From assembly GCA_037039685.1 (NCBI GenBank), contig JAWNGF010000001.1, positions 2,356,001 through 2,420,000 on the forward strand: a stretch of 64,000 nt of DNA. The letters run 5' to 3'. Made by a program: the position numbers and the translations under genes. Source of the stretch: Ceratobasidium sp. AG-K (taxonomy: Eukaryota; Basidiomycota; Agaricomycetes; Cantharellales; Ceratobasidiaceae). Below the pieces are notes generated by a model. The model saw nothing but the letters and a program-made list of their open reading frames with translations. It searched no databases and was not told where the DNA came from. Shown here piece after piece: positions 1 to 10,359 of the stretch. Every line of letters begins with the position of its first letter. The stretch's first letter is position 1.

Positions 1-2988
1 ACAGACTCTATGTTGCCTACACGCCGGTAGGCATCCATCAGAAGCGTGAACGATTCGATCGTGGGCTCTGCGCCTAATTCGAGCATTTGCCGGAATTTCG
101 CCTCGACCTCGACCGGCTGAAGGGATCGCCCGTGTGCCACGAGCAGAGGTGCAAAGACGGTCATGATTGGATCGCCGCGACCGGCGGTAGCTCCTCGCCA
201 TCCTTGACCTCGATGCGGGCTTGACTCGAGAAGTGATGCCATGAAGCGCTCCGCGGCTCCTAGACTCTCCTCCGTTCGTTCATTGGCGTACGCACTTAGG
301 ATTACACGAAAGGAGACAGCTGTAGGATGAATTCCTCGGGATTGCATTTCCTCGTAGATCGTTCTCGCCTGGATCTTGTCGCCGTTGCGTAAGTACCCTC
401 CCATGATCAGAGTGAGGATGTATGCGTTAACAGGATTAAATTGTTTCGTTGCTGTGGCTTCGAGCTCGTTGAATGCATTCCAAGCAACATCCATGCGGCC
501 GGCGTCACATGCCGACTGGATCAACATTAGATAGCTTCGGGCAGTGGGCCGGAGACCAAAGTTCTTGAGCTTCGCGAATGCGCGTGTGACCGAAGACAGT
601 GGCGCGCCCATGTATACGTAGGCCTTGAGGACATTGTTCATAGTGTCAATCTCGGGTCGCAAATCAACGGATCGCATCGAAACCAGCCAGTCAAAGACAC
701 GAATAACGCCCGGCCATGATGCAGCATTGACATGTGCGCTGATAAGACCATTGAGAAGTTTTCGATCGGGAGTGAACCCAGGGATAGTGAGCGCCTGTCG
801 GATGACCTGCTCGGCACCCAAAGGGTCTCCTCGCCTCGCATATATCGAGACCAATATGGTGACCGTGCGGATATCACGCTCGATGCCTGATTTCTTCATA
901 CGTTTTAGCACGCCCGCCACGCTGGTAATGTCATTGCGCATGGCAAACACGCGAAGGATAGTGTTGTAAATTGCTCGATCAGGGGAAATGCCTGCTTTCG
1001 CCATGCGTTTCAACCATTCGGATGCGCCTGCTTCATCGCCACAGATTGCATGCGCAGTAATAACCGTTGAGTAATGGTGCTTGGTGGGCTTGGAAACATG
1101 TTCTCCTGAGTTGTGAGAGAAGAAACGGTTGAATAATGCTACCACGCGCTCCGCATTGCCTTGAGCTGCATCGGCTTGCATGAGCAGGGCTTTATCGATC
1201 GAACCCGCAAGCTGAAGCTTGTTCATGAGGTCGTAAACATCTTCGGCAGTTTTAGGATCGCCCATCGCTGCCGCTAAGCGTAGTCGAAGACGGTAGTGAG
1301 TCTTTCGCCCAGTAGCATGGAGTGAATCAGCGTCGAGAGCGGTGAAAGCGGCCGCGAACTCCCTATCGTCGATCAACACATTGATAACTTGGCGTAATAA
1401 TCGCTGCGGGACCACCACACCCAATTGTGAAATCAACCTGTATGCGTTGGCCGTTTCAGGTCCAAGTTCTCGTTCGGCAGCGAATGCTAGAAAGAGTAAC
1501 ACCAAACGCTCCGCCTTCTTTCTCTCGCAACCCGAGAATCGATCGAATAGCCATGGCCAAGGTCTAATCTCGCTGGAGAAAATATTATGAACCACTTGTC
1601 GGAGAGCCGCTGCCTGGTGGTAGGCTCCTGGTGCTTGATCGTTGAAACGCACAAGTTCAATCAGTGCCGGATAAACAGCGTCCCAGTAGTTGATTAGCAT
1701 TTCAGTCATCTCCGACAAATCTGGTTGAACCTCGATAATGAGACGAACTGCTTCAAATACTGTCGCGGGGAAAATGGGCAAATCCGGGGATTTGAGCCTC
1801 CATAGGCTTTGCAGTTCAGACTTGGCAGCATCAATGGTGTCGCCGGTAGATAATAGAGCACATTTGACACGCACGAGCGCAAGTCTGACCTGCTCCGAAT
1901 TGGTCATAGGTTGGGGGTAAGACGACAAATAGTCCAGCGCATGTTGAAGTTGAGGAATTCGAGGGTCTGACGCGTCGTGGTGTGTGTGGCAGGGTGCGGC
2001 TCGGATGCTGTCTGCGCACGCTCCAAGGAACCGAACTATGAAATAGATAGGGACTAGGGTGGCTAGTTGTTTCGAGTTGATTTCTTGCCATAGATCCCAT
2101 GCGCGCTTGTTGGACAATGAATCGTAATCTAGGTCAATGAAACTTTGGACTAGGCGCTCCGAATCCTCTGACACTCGCCCGGCAAGGTGTTGTAGATGAC
2201 GACCAGGAATTGGCTCACGATCAGGGACAGATAGTGGCAAGTCTGGGCTGGGAGATACCGAGTCGCCCGATGAACCAGTAAACCCATGCCGCATGTGGGA
2301 CGATGAAGTGGGTGGCTCTAAATTTTTTACATGTTAGTTACAAGTCAAATTTCGCAGGGTGATCAGGATGACGGGATGAGTGTATCCTCACTTTTTGACA
2401 ATGAGTGGTCTGCAATAGGTCTGTGCTGCTCATCCCTCTGTTCAAATTTGTTACAATCACTGGCGGGATCATCAGGTGGCTTGCCGGGAATAGGGGGTTG
2501 GTGGGATGGCTTGTCAGAAGTATGCGCATAATTCCTAGAAAATCCCACAGGGCCGATTCTTCTGCCACGGGTTTGAACACTACCATCTCTACGAAGGGAT
2601 GTGCACAGAGTATTTTGAGTATTGTTTAGGCGAGCAGTTAGAGTTCGTCTCGGATGATTATTGAACGGTCTATTGAAACTTCTTCCTGCTTTTTTTGAGT
2701 ATATCAAGTTAAACTACAAATTTTTTGATATGGCTCACTTTCACTGGGAGGATAGGTACTTTTTGGTGTTCGAGTCTCCATAAGTTCCCGTTTAACTGCG
2801 CCCCTGAGATAGCCGGTCCATGGTGGCACACCATGCTGCATATGATCATCAATGGTGTCGCCTAGTGTGTGATACGAAGATTTTTTATGAGATTCACTAA
2901 GCCAGAGCCGCACAAGAGATGCAACGCTGACAAGTCGTGTGCGAACAGAATAGGTATTAAAGGATCGGGCTGCTCGTGAGCTCGGCAT
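1..2988 (-). CDS. Pentatricopeptide-repeat protein, mitochondrial, 3' end off the window
   Basis: Three exons are visible: 2988-2739, 2685-2392 and 2317 to beyond base 1. The introns (53 and 74 bases) have GTGAG donors, and the second has a TAACTAAC branch point before TTTAG. About 950 residues lie in the window and no stop is reached. The N-terminus (MPSSRAARSFNTYSVRTR) is rich in R and S with few acids, as in a mitochondrial presequence. The long third exon is a helical repeat protein with PPR-like units such as ESFTLLMDAYRRVGNIES near base 30. PPR proteins bind organellar RNA and act in its processing or translation; which RNA this one binds cannot be told. An alternative start at 2707 is in frame, but 2988 is preferred because the splice joins the two frames cleanly and supplies the presequence. 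I spot-checked the frame at several places in the long exon rather than codon by codon. Confidence 0.8.
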
Positions 2989-3184
2989 ATACTAGCCCTA
3001 GAAAGAATGAAGCCTGCCAAAAGATGTAGCAACTGTTCTGCTCTAATAGTCCTATTACAATACTTAAACCAAAGAAAGCATGTGACGCGGAACTCGAGTT
3101 GGATGAGGCAAAGCAAAGGTTGCCCAAAAGAATGATTACCCGAAATAAGCCGGTATTGTCACGTGATCGGACCATATTGTGCTA

Positions 3185-3196
3185 CACCGCTGCCCC
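3185..3196 (+). repeat. Left terminal inverted repeat
   Basis: CACCGCTGCCCC directly after TA. It is the exact reverse complement of 3806-3817. Confidence 0.6.
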
Positions 3197-3355
3197 CTTG
3201 ACACCTGGTTTCCAGCTTGAGTGGGGTCCAGCCGGTTTCCCGCGTGTGATCATTTCGGATTCCGGAGAAAGCGCGCATATCAGGATTCCGACAAACCGGG
3301 CACCCAGCTGTTTTCCGGCTGGTAAAACCTGTGAGTGGAGCCGAAAAAATCGCAT

Positions 3356-3445
3356 AAAACGGCACCACCGGTACGAATCGAACCGGGGCAGTGTTAGAGT
3401 AATGGTTGCGTCATCCTGAGCCAATAACCACTTGGCCAATTTTCC
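3356..3445 (-). ncRNA. tRNA-like Pol III promoter relic inside the inverted-repeat element
   Basis: On the minus strand an A-box-like TGGCCAAGTGG (3438-3428) matches the tRNA consensus TRGCNNAGYGG. About 45 bases downstream there is a B-box-like GGTTCGATTCG (3384-3374). A TTTT run (3359-3356) follows as a possible Pol III terminator. Between the boxes a weak anticodon-like stem-loop with GCA in the loop can be drawn. The T-stem has extra bases and the acceptor ends do not pair, so this is not an intact tRNA. It could be a tRNA pseudogene or the head of a SINE captured by the element. Confidence 0.35.
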
Positions 3446-3805
3446 TTGAGATAAATACATCCGTTCATACCTATAGCCTTTGAGCCAAATATTTCTAGCG
3501 GCCAGTTTTCATACCCAAGGTATGTTCTACGTAATTATTCCAAGGGTTTCTAATACTCATCTCAGCTGCCTTCCACCACGCTGCTCAAATAACGTTGTTA
3601 TCTATGCTGGATATCGCGAACGCGAACCGTGTGGCGGCTTTGCTCTTGAGTATTTGCTGTGCTAACCTCATTTGATATTATCACCAGCTTGATTCCAGCC
3701 TGATGACCCCCAAGCTGGAAACTAGAAGACCCTCAAGGAAAATTTCGGTCACGCGCCCGGTAGGAATCCGGAACGGCGCCTCTACTCAGAAAAATGCGGG
3801 CAATT

Positions 3806-3817
3806 GGGGCAGCGGTG
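3806..3817 (-). repeat. Right terminal inverted repeat
   Basis: GGGGCAGCGGTG directly before TA. It is the exact reverse complement of 3185-3196. Confidence 0.6.
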
Positions 3818-4110
3818 TAGGGAGTAAAACGGATGACAAGCACCGGGGTTGTGGGGGCCATATCTCCTTCAACTTTGAGAACTACCAGTAGTTAACTCAC
3901 AAATTTGTTAAAGCATAAGTACGGTAAATACGTTCCAATTTTTAGTTCGATTCTACAATCAGGAAGATGAGAAAACTGGCACCGGACTCATCCGTTTTCC
4001 TCCCTATATTGTGCGGTTTATTTAATTCTTTAATTATTGAGTACAGCAATGGTTTTCATACAGTGTAAGTTATCAAAGCAACCAAAGCAGTCCTAGGACA
4101 GGTACAAGCA

Positions 4111-4740
4111 TTACCGGGGGCCACCACGAGAGACTTGCTGAGTGCCACCTCTGCATATACTGTGAGACTCCAGGAATACGATTGGTAAATTTCCGTACCT
4201 CGAATCGTTGGTATCAGCCCACTTGTGCGCAAAGCCCGAGCCAGTCTGCGCTACGCCTTTATCAAGGACCTGTTTGACAGCCTCGTCTTCCTTGGAGGTT
4301 CCAAAGGTACCTTCAAGCTGCTGCTTGGATGCTCTGCCCCATTGACCCGTGTGTCCAGTGGAAGAGTGGAAGATATCAAACGCTAATAATTTGTTAATTT
4401 GTTATTCTTCAGCGCGCTTTGGGAAACACTTGCAGTCGACGATCAATGCAAGCGCAACAGAGCTAAATAACTGATGAGATCAGCCAGTCCAGCGTAGCTT
4501 ATCAATATATCATACGTGTCTATTCAGAAGAACAGTAATCAGCGAAATTATTACAAGCAACACGTTCAATCACTCACCTCCATCCTTGTATTTCTTGTAC
4601 TTTGCGACAGAATAACATTAATTGGACGTTTATGCTGCAGATCTGATCAATCATACCTCTTCTGGGTTAACTACAACCATATACTCTTCGGTGCTCTGCG
4701 TGTTGGGTTTGTAAATAACAACAGTGACTTCTTTGCCCAT
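4111..4740 (-). CDS. RTC3: SBDS N-terminal-domain stress protein, RTC3-like
   Basis: A small protein of about 120 residues encoded in short exons: 4740-4657 (starts MGKEVTVVIYKPNTQSTEEY), 4599-4578 (YKKYKDG), one short middle exon whose ends are uncertain, then a 3' exon group down to the stop at 4111. The core FDIFHSSTGHTGQWGRASKQ followed by QLEGTFGT is the typical SBDS N-terminal signature. Stand-alone SBDS-domain proteins of this kind include yeast Rtc3, a stress-linked RNA-metabolism protein; the full ribosome-maturation factor SDO1 is larger. The last intron (48 bases, GTACGG...TGCAG) joins TNDSR to GGTQQVSRGGPR; it is a multiple of three without a stop, so its retention would only insert 16 residues. 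Two CRE sites and a TATA box lie upstream. Confidence 0.8.
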
Positions 4741-4819
4741 GGTGATAAATTCGAGTAAAAAACGATGTTAGATGAAGGTGGATAGACTGGGTTGGGTAGA
4801 TCAGATCAAACATCTTCCG

Positions 4820-4826
4820 TTATATA
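4820..4826 (-). promoter_or_regulatory. TATA box of the RTC3-like gene
   Basis: The minus strand reads TATATAA about 80 bases upstream of the ATG at 4740. Confidence 0.55.
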
Positions 4827-4854
4827 GGCGGCGAGGGGATCCTGTGACCGAAAA

Positions 4855-4862
4855 TGACGTCA
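4855..4862. promoter_or_regulatory. CRE / ATF-CREB site (TGACGTCA)
   Basis: A perfect palindromic TGACGTCA about 115 bases upstream of the RTC3-like start, just beyond its TATA box. In fungi such sites are bound by Atf1/CREB-type bZIP stress regulators. Binding here is inferred. Confidence 0.5.
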
Positions 4863-4867
4863 TCTCA

Positions 4868-4875
4868 TGACGTCG
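4868..4875 (+). promoter_or_regulatory. Second, one-mismatch CRE (TGACGTCG)
   Basis: Lies 13 bases from the perfect CRE, start to start. The pairing makes a real bZIP-bound promoter more plausible than one site would. Confidence 0.4.
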
Positions 4876-5761
4876 TTGACTAGATATATGCACGTGGTCT
4901 TGCTAGGCACCTTGCTTGAGCCTGGGTTTGAATCAGATTCACCATCCAAATTTTGTCTAGTGCTTTATTATTATAACATAACACTTTGGGTAATGACATT
5001 TTATCGTAATTCGTTTAATTCGTTTTTGTGTAGCTGATTCAATGGGGTTTGTGCAGCCATGGGGCAGCAATAGCTACTACCAATGGCCGATTAGAGGGCG
5101 ATCATTGGCACACATTGTGTCTCTTCTGCTGTTTACACCAAGGTTTCATCAGTACCTTCGAGCATATGTATATATAGGTCAGGGGTCTTCCATCCCTCGA
5201 AATGAATCCGTCACTTATATTTGCTTGTCGCGTTGCGTGCCACCAGCCTCGAGTGCCTTCCCGTGTTACTTAAAATACTGTATGTTTGTGCCTATCGGTT
5301 ACCGACAGGATAGCTGGCCCAATCTGATATGTGAGGCAAATGGTGTGCATCATATGCATCCGGCGGATCAAGGTTCGACTCAACAGGATATTTGACGAAT
5401 CGATATTCTCCGTGCAAGAGATGGTTAGCTATTCCGGATCCACTCCATACCTTCAATACTCATTGCGGGCGTTTTCACTTGTGGGCGGAAAAAATGCTCG
5501 GATTGGGTACACCAAAAGTAAAGGTATCACATGAAATAATCCTTGGGCCCCCCTTTGGAAAGTCGGCTTCAAAATGGTGGAGACTGCTTCAAAATGGTGG
5601 AGACTGACCTTGGTGAGCAAAGTGATAAGTACGGCTCCATAGACGGATCAAGCGCCCTCCTGCTCGAACGCCTGCCAATCAATGCCACCTTTTTGAGGGG
5701 TTATGTCGTCCAATTCGACCAATGGTGCGATAGAGGGCCTGTATGATAGAGCGTTGAGCCT
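4876..5761. other. Intergenic region, no gene seen
   Basis: Frames here are short, lack splice-joined partners and resemble no family. The one visible structure is a 20-bp tandem duplication at 5567-5606. The region separates the RTC3-like promoter from the 3' end of MLH3. Confidence 0.5.
5567..5606. repeat. 20-bp perfect tandem duplication
   Basis: CTTCAAAATGGTGGAGACTG occurs twice head to tail (5567-5586 and 5587-5606). Confidence 0.9.
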
Positions 5762-8700
5762 CTAGACAATAGTAATCCATTTTGCATATGCATACCTCCC
5801 ATGAGCGCACTGAAAGGGGAAAACGGTTTCTGCTAGTTGCATTATAAGCTGCCGGCACTGACGCTGGTCGAGAGGATCGTTGAACATTATTGCACCTGGA
5901 ATTAACTGTGAGGACCGGGCGATAGACTGGAGACAGACATCATACCTCGACAAGCTCTCGAGTTTACCAACTCGAACAACGGTGCAGGACAGAATCGAAG
6001 AGCCTTCACCCAACTGCTGTCGTGGTTTGCTGTCAATGGGGCTGGCCAGTGGGCGAATCCGTCTATTTCGAGAGCCGCCACCATGGCTTTGGTAAACTCG
6101 GAAAGCTCGGGCCTGGTAACTAACTAATACAAGTCAGCCAACACTCGATCACATACATGCTTGCTTGGCTACTCTTTTCGAAACAACCTCTGGCACGGTC
6201 GTCACATCGACTTGAATAAACTCGCGGTCTTCCGCAAGACCAGCCTCGGGCCAGGAGAAGTGAGACTCTATACACAGCCCCCACCTCAAGAGTGCGCTCC
6301 GTATTTGGGTCCGCTCAAGCAGCTCCATCTCTCGATGTGTAAGCAAAATCTTGATAGAAGGCTTCAATTCCAGTTTCTCGATTTCATCCCGTAGGAATTC
6401 ATGACATAGTTTCTTGAGGTAGCGTTCTACCCGCACACGCTCATCCGCTGCGTGTTGGTCCATTAGCGCCAGCACCGGCCGAGATCTGGATGATGGACGA
6501 AGTATGCACGCAATGAATTTGTTGTCTATCTGGGAAATAACTTGAGAGCCTTTCAAATCTTCTCTGGAGAAGGTCTGGGATGTGATATGCGACGACTGGA
6601 ACATATTCGACACGCATGAACGAGCATCTGCTTGGGTGTTTGGATCGATAGCCGACGTCACAAAAACAGTTTGATCAACCGCAGTGAACGTAGTGTTTCG
6701 CTATATTCAGCAAGACATCAGAGATATTCATAGACATTGGCTGGAATTCCATTTACTTTCAAGGCATTTGCGAGCCAGATCGGAGGCGCCGACCTCACTC
6801 CAGCGTTCCGTTCATGCGATTTTAACCATCGACGGTCTGGGCGTATAACCAGTTCACCCGAATTATTGTTGTTTGAAAGGGTTTCGCTCCGCATATAACC
6901 TGGTAAATGACTGCTCCTAAAATAATTTCCGGTACCGGCATCGACCAGAAACGACTCTCCCGACGAAGGGTCAATCCACTCAAAGTAGCCAGAGTCGCCT
7001 TGGGCTCCATGAATTTCGGTATCACTTTCGTGCTGATGGGTCGACAAAGGCCCAAATGGATAGCTCGAAGCTGCGCTTTGACTCCTGTTTAAAGCTACGA
7101 GGCTAGGAAACTCTTCGGTCGGCGAAGTCGGACGGGGAGTTTCCAGACGCATGCGCTTGCGCGGGGATCTAGGACGGCAGTCAGTTTTATCGGACTCGTC
7201 CAAACGAGTCGACAAGGTCGATATCAGCCCATTTCGAGCTAGGAAACGATTGATCACTTCTAAGACAAAGGCTACCACTCGAGTTGTGTCCTATACATGC
7301 AACTACTTAGAGGCAAATAGCTCAATTTTGGACTACTTGCCTGAAACCCAACTGTGGACTTGTCTGGATCAACAAGATTGTCTATCTGGTTCGGCGCGAT
7401 AGTAAGATTTAGGACGTAGACGGGCTGTCGCTCAGTTTTTCGAGGTGAGCGGTGTGGGTCTAATTGCCTAGTTCAGTCTAAGGATCCAATAAGGTATACT
7501 AACCGTGGGACATACAAGCCGTGAATTGGGCATCCTTCTCATTTGCAGCCTGAGGGTAAGCAGTTAGAAACGGCGCGGAGTCTCGCAACTTGGCTGAAAT
7601 ATCCTACAAAACGACCAAACATGCTGGTAGCAAATCGCTTCTCTATAGTTCTCTGGATTTCACCAAAACTCATAGGGTGTTTGTTAACGTCTTACGGGGT
7701 TTAATCACACTCCAGTTGTATCAGAGGAGCAGACTCACAAAAGTTTTGAAGCCTCTGATAGGCAATACTTTATTAGCCGCCGATGATTTGGGATCTGAAG
7801 GTACTAACCCTTGAATATGAACCATTTAAGCTTATAAAACCTTCGAGCCTGAGGTCTTCCGATCGAATATTGATCTCCTCCACCCTCTGGGATAGCGTTA
7901 GCCACATGAATGCGCTATAATGAATAATAGTGCACAACCTCGACTACAGATTTTCCATAGAGGGCTCGGAAAGTAGCCAGCGAGGAATTGGTCTACATGT
8001 ATGAAGATCAAAACTGAGTGCAGGAACGGGGCGCTTACTTTCGGGATTGTAAGAATCCTCGCTTTCTGAGCTGAATTTGTGTGTTCCAAAGAAAACGATA
8101 CCCCGGGGAACACGAGAGCCAAAGTCTCAATCTCCTTCTTAGCCAATTCCAATGTACGTGCCGTATTTTGATGAGATCTGCGTCTGACAGGAACCTTCGA
8201 GGACTTAACACATCTGCTCCTCGACTAATCTTGTGCCTACATTGAAGAAAATGTCCCGGCACACAATGGTCGTTCCCATCTTTTCTCTTCTCCAACGGAG
8301 TGAAGGGCCAGAATATAGTTGTTCACCGCCCTGAATGTAGATCAGATACTGTTGTAGGGTGGTCTAGGGTTCCGACCTTCAGAATAACCGACCAACTCTC
8401 CCGAGCCCGGGATGTGCGCGAAGATATCTCTACGCATGCAAGTTCCATGGCAGAAGCCAGTGCTACCGATTTTAAGATATTGATATTGGGATCACAAGAG
8501 AGCCGAATGGGATACCTTCACCACGAAACCCAAAAGTATTCGTTTCCACGTAGGGGGACCCATACGTCTTAGACGTATCTTGAACCCAATCAGTGAGAAA
8601 AAGAGTCCTTATAGGCCAAAGATAGTGAATCTTAACATACTATATCGACCTTTGTCGTGCCCCTTGGTCAATGACTCCATCCCCTCAACGGACATGCCAT

Positions 8701-8896
8701 GTCCGTCGTCTCGCACCTAGCATTCCCATTCAGCTGGATCAATGCCAACTTCTACATGAGAAGCGCCAGCGTCTAGAGAATTCTGCACAAGCTCAGAGAC
8801 TAGTTGAGACAAGGAGGTTAGTATTTGCGTAGATCTTATTTTCGCTGTAGTATGAGGCTCGAGGCTAGCTATTGAATCATTAGTGAATAGGCTCAT
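5762..8896 (-). CDS. MLH3: DNA mismatch-repair protein MLH3 with an in-frame TAG at codon 60
   Basis: MLH3 is a MutL-type ATPase/endonuclease that pairs with MLH1 in mismatch repair and meiotic crossover resolution. The first exon (8896-8641) starts MSLFTNDSIASLEPH and carries ATPase motif I (LVSELVQNSLDAGA) and motif II (VRDDGHGM). Between them the codon at 8719-8717 is TAG, giving WEC-stop-VRDDG. Downstream everything is in frame across about a dozen introns: TNTFGFRGEALASA, GTTIVCRDIFFNVPVRRRS, PVYVLNL, the endonuclease motif DQHAADERVRVE (DQHA-x2-E-x4-E) and the C-terminal metal-binding FPFQCAHGR. One intron (7340-7291) starts GC instead of GT, and two donors are weak (GTCGGA, GTTGTG). 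Apart from the stop the gene looks functional, so this may be a recent nonsense allele or a base error. Confidence 0.85.
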
Positions 8897-9104
8897 CTCA
8901 AGCTCGGTTTGGTTGTATTCTGCTTATAGAGCTGGAAGGGGTTTGACGCTGAAGGGAATGTGCAAAATAGACTAGAAGAATCTCAGAATTGTGATGAATG
9001 GAGGGCTTAGACGGTGGATCGTTGAAGCGGTTGGTTATCATGAATTTGGCTGTATTTGCCGTATGGCGCTTAGTGAGCCGATCCAAATTTCTGAGCCCCC
9101 CACC
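8897..9104. promoter_or_regulatory. Shared divergent promoter of MLH3 and RRS1
   Basis: Only 208 bases separate the two outward-facing start codons. No clear TATA box is seen. Confidence 0.5.
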
Positions 9105-10284
9105 ATGGACGTTAGCGCAATCATAGAGGCGGAGTCCTCCAAGAGGTTAGTTTAGTCGGTCTTGCCTACGAATCTAATTCAATGAACATTGCTATAGAAA
9201 ATTGGTCACTGTCGAGAAGGATATTCCCATACAGATAGACGTTGGTCTGCTCGCCGCATTTGACACAAATCCTATCAACGCGGAAGCGTACAAGTGAGTT
9301 AGAGAAATAATTATCCGGCTATCCCGTGCTCAATTAAATTGTAGTGCCGACCTAGAAGCTCACCTGCAGGCAGTTGCTCGCGACGGAGCACAAGTTATCC
9401 TCGGGGCATTATTCCAACTCCCCACTCAGTCCTCGGACGACGGTCCCATTGCGACTTTACCACCTCCAACAACACCCCTACCTCGCGCGAAGCCCCTTCC
9501 CAAGCCTAAACCCCCAACCAAATGGGAACGCTTCGCCGCTGCCAAGGGCATTCAAAAGACCAAGCGGGATCGTCGTGAATGGGACGAGGAGCGCCAAGAA
9601 TGGGTCAACAGGTGGGGTTGGAACGGAAAGAACAAGGACAAGGAAGAACAGTGGATACATGAAGTGCCGGACGGCGCCCGTAAGTACACCTCTTGGGTCA
9701 TTCTCCGCATAGGTACTCATACATTCCACAGCTGATGATTATGACCCTGCTATGGAGGCACGCAAGGAGCGCAAAGCTCGTGTGACCAAAAATGAAAAGC
9801 AAAAAGAGAGAAATTTAAACGTCGCTGCTGCCGGTAGCCAGCGCGAACGGGAAGAATCCAAGGTGAAACTGAACCGCTCGCTAGCGGTAACTCGCACCTC
9901 GACTGCAAGCATGGGTCGGTGAGTGCGCATTGTTACCAACACTGTATCGATGCTTAATATTGGTACAGGTTTGACAAAAAGCTAGACGGCGACACAAAGC
10001 TCAAAGGCGTCAAGCGGCAATTCGCACCGAATGAAGTGTCTGCCGAGTCTGAGAAGAAATCATCCATGGATATCCTGAAACGACTGGACCGAGAACCACC
10101 CAAGGTCAAACGTGTTCGAACCGACGCTGACGCAGAGGAGAGCAGACGATCGGGCAAGGACGGTGTGGTCAATGTTAGAAAAGCCATTCGACATGCGAGC
10201 AAGGGTAGCGGAGGAATCGCGTTGGCACAAGGCCTGAAAGGTGCTGGGAAGGCCAAAGGGAAGGCCGGAAGGGGAAAGCGATGA
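9105..10284 (+). CDS. RRS1: Ribosome biogenesis regulatory protein RRS1
   Basis: RRS1 acts in the nucleolus with RPF2 to bring the 5S RNP into the large ribosomal subunit. Five exons give about 320 residues, starting MDVSAIIEAESSK in a good ATG context (CACCATGG). The N-terminal domain reads IDVGLLAAFDTNPINAEAY, followed by the family core KPPTKWERFAAAKGIQKTKR and RREWDEERQEWVNRWGW. The C-terminus is long, basic and lysine-rich (ending KGKAGRGKR), as in yeast Rrs1. Introns lie near 9145-9195, 9296-9344, 9680-9731 and 9919-9968, the last starting GTGAGTG. It is divergent from MLH3 and ends 75 bases from the convergent TIP41 gene. Confidence 0.95.
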
Positions 10285-10359
10285 AAAGGTTCGTCGGTTG
10301 CACGTAAAAGACGCTATCATCTTTGCACTCTGTATGTTATTGGCACAAATCGAGTTGAT

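Larger units (their letters stand above)
3183..3819. mobile_element. Non-autonomous inverted-repeat DNA element (MITE-like), 637 bp
   Basis: The left end reads TA-CACCGCTGCCCC (3183-3196) and the right end is its exact reverse complement, GGGGCAGCGGTG-TA (3806-3819). This gives a 12-base terminal inverted repeat inside TA dinucleotides, as expected for a Tc1/mariner/pogo-type insertion that duplicates TA. Further inside, the two ends share imperfect inverted similarity: GTTTCCAGCTTG near 3209 against CAAGCTGGAAAC near 3710. There is no credible transposase frame, so it would need a transposase made elsewhere. It lies between the divergently starting PPR and RTC3-like genes. The flanks 2989-3182 and 3820-4110 hold nothing recognisable. 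The superfamily is inferred only from the TA flanks. Confidence 0.6.

Noticed and set aside
3374..3440. A functional tRNA gene
   Set aside because: The T-stem contains extra bases, the acceptor arms do not pair and the anticodon loop lacks U33. Kept only as a tRNA-like relic.
5374..5384. GGTTCGACTCA as a tRNA B-box
   Set aside because: No matching A-box or cloverleaf upstream.
8717..8750. A 33-base intron (GTTGGC...GCTAG) that would remove the MLH3 stop in frame
   Set aside because: Shorter than the other introns seen here, and it would delete residues that set the normal spacing between the two ATPase motifs. The nonsense reading fits better.
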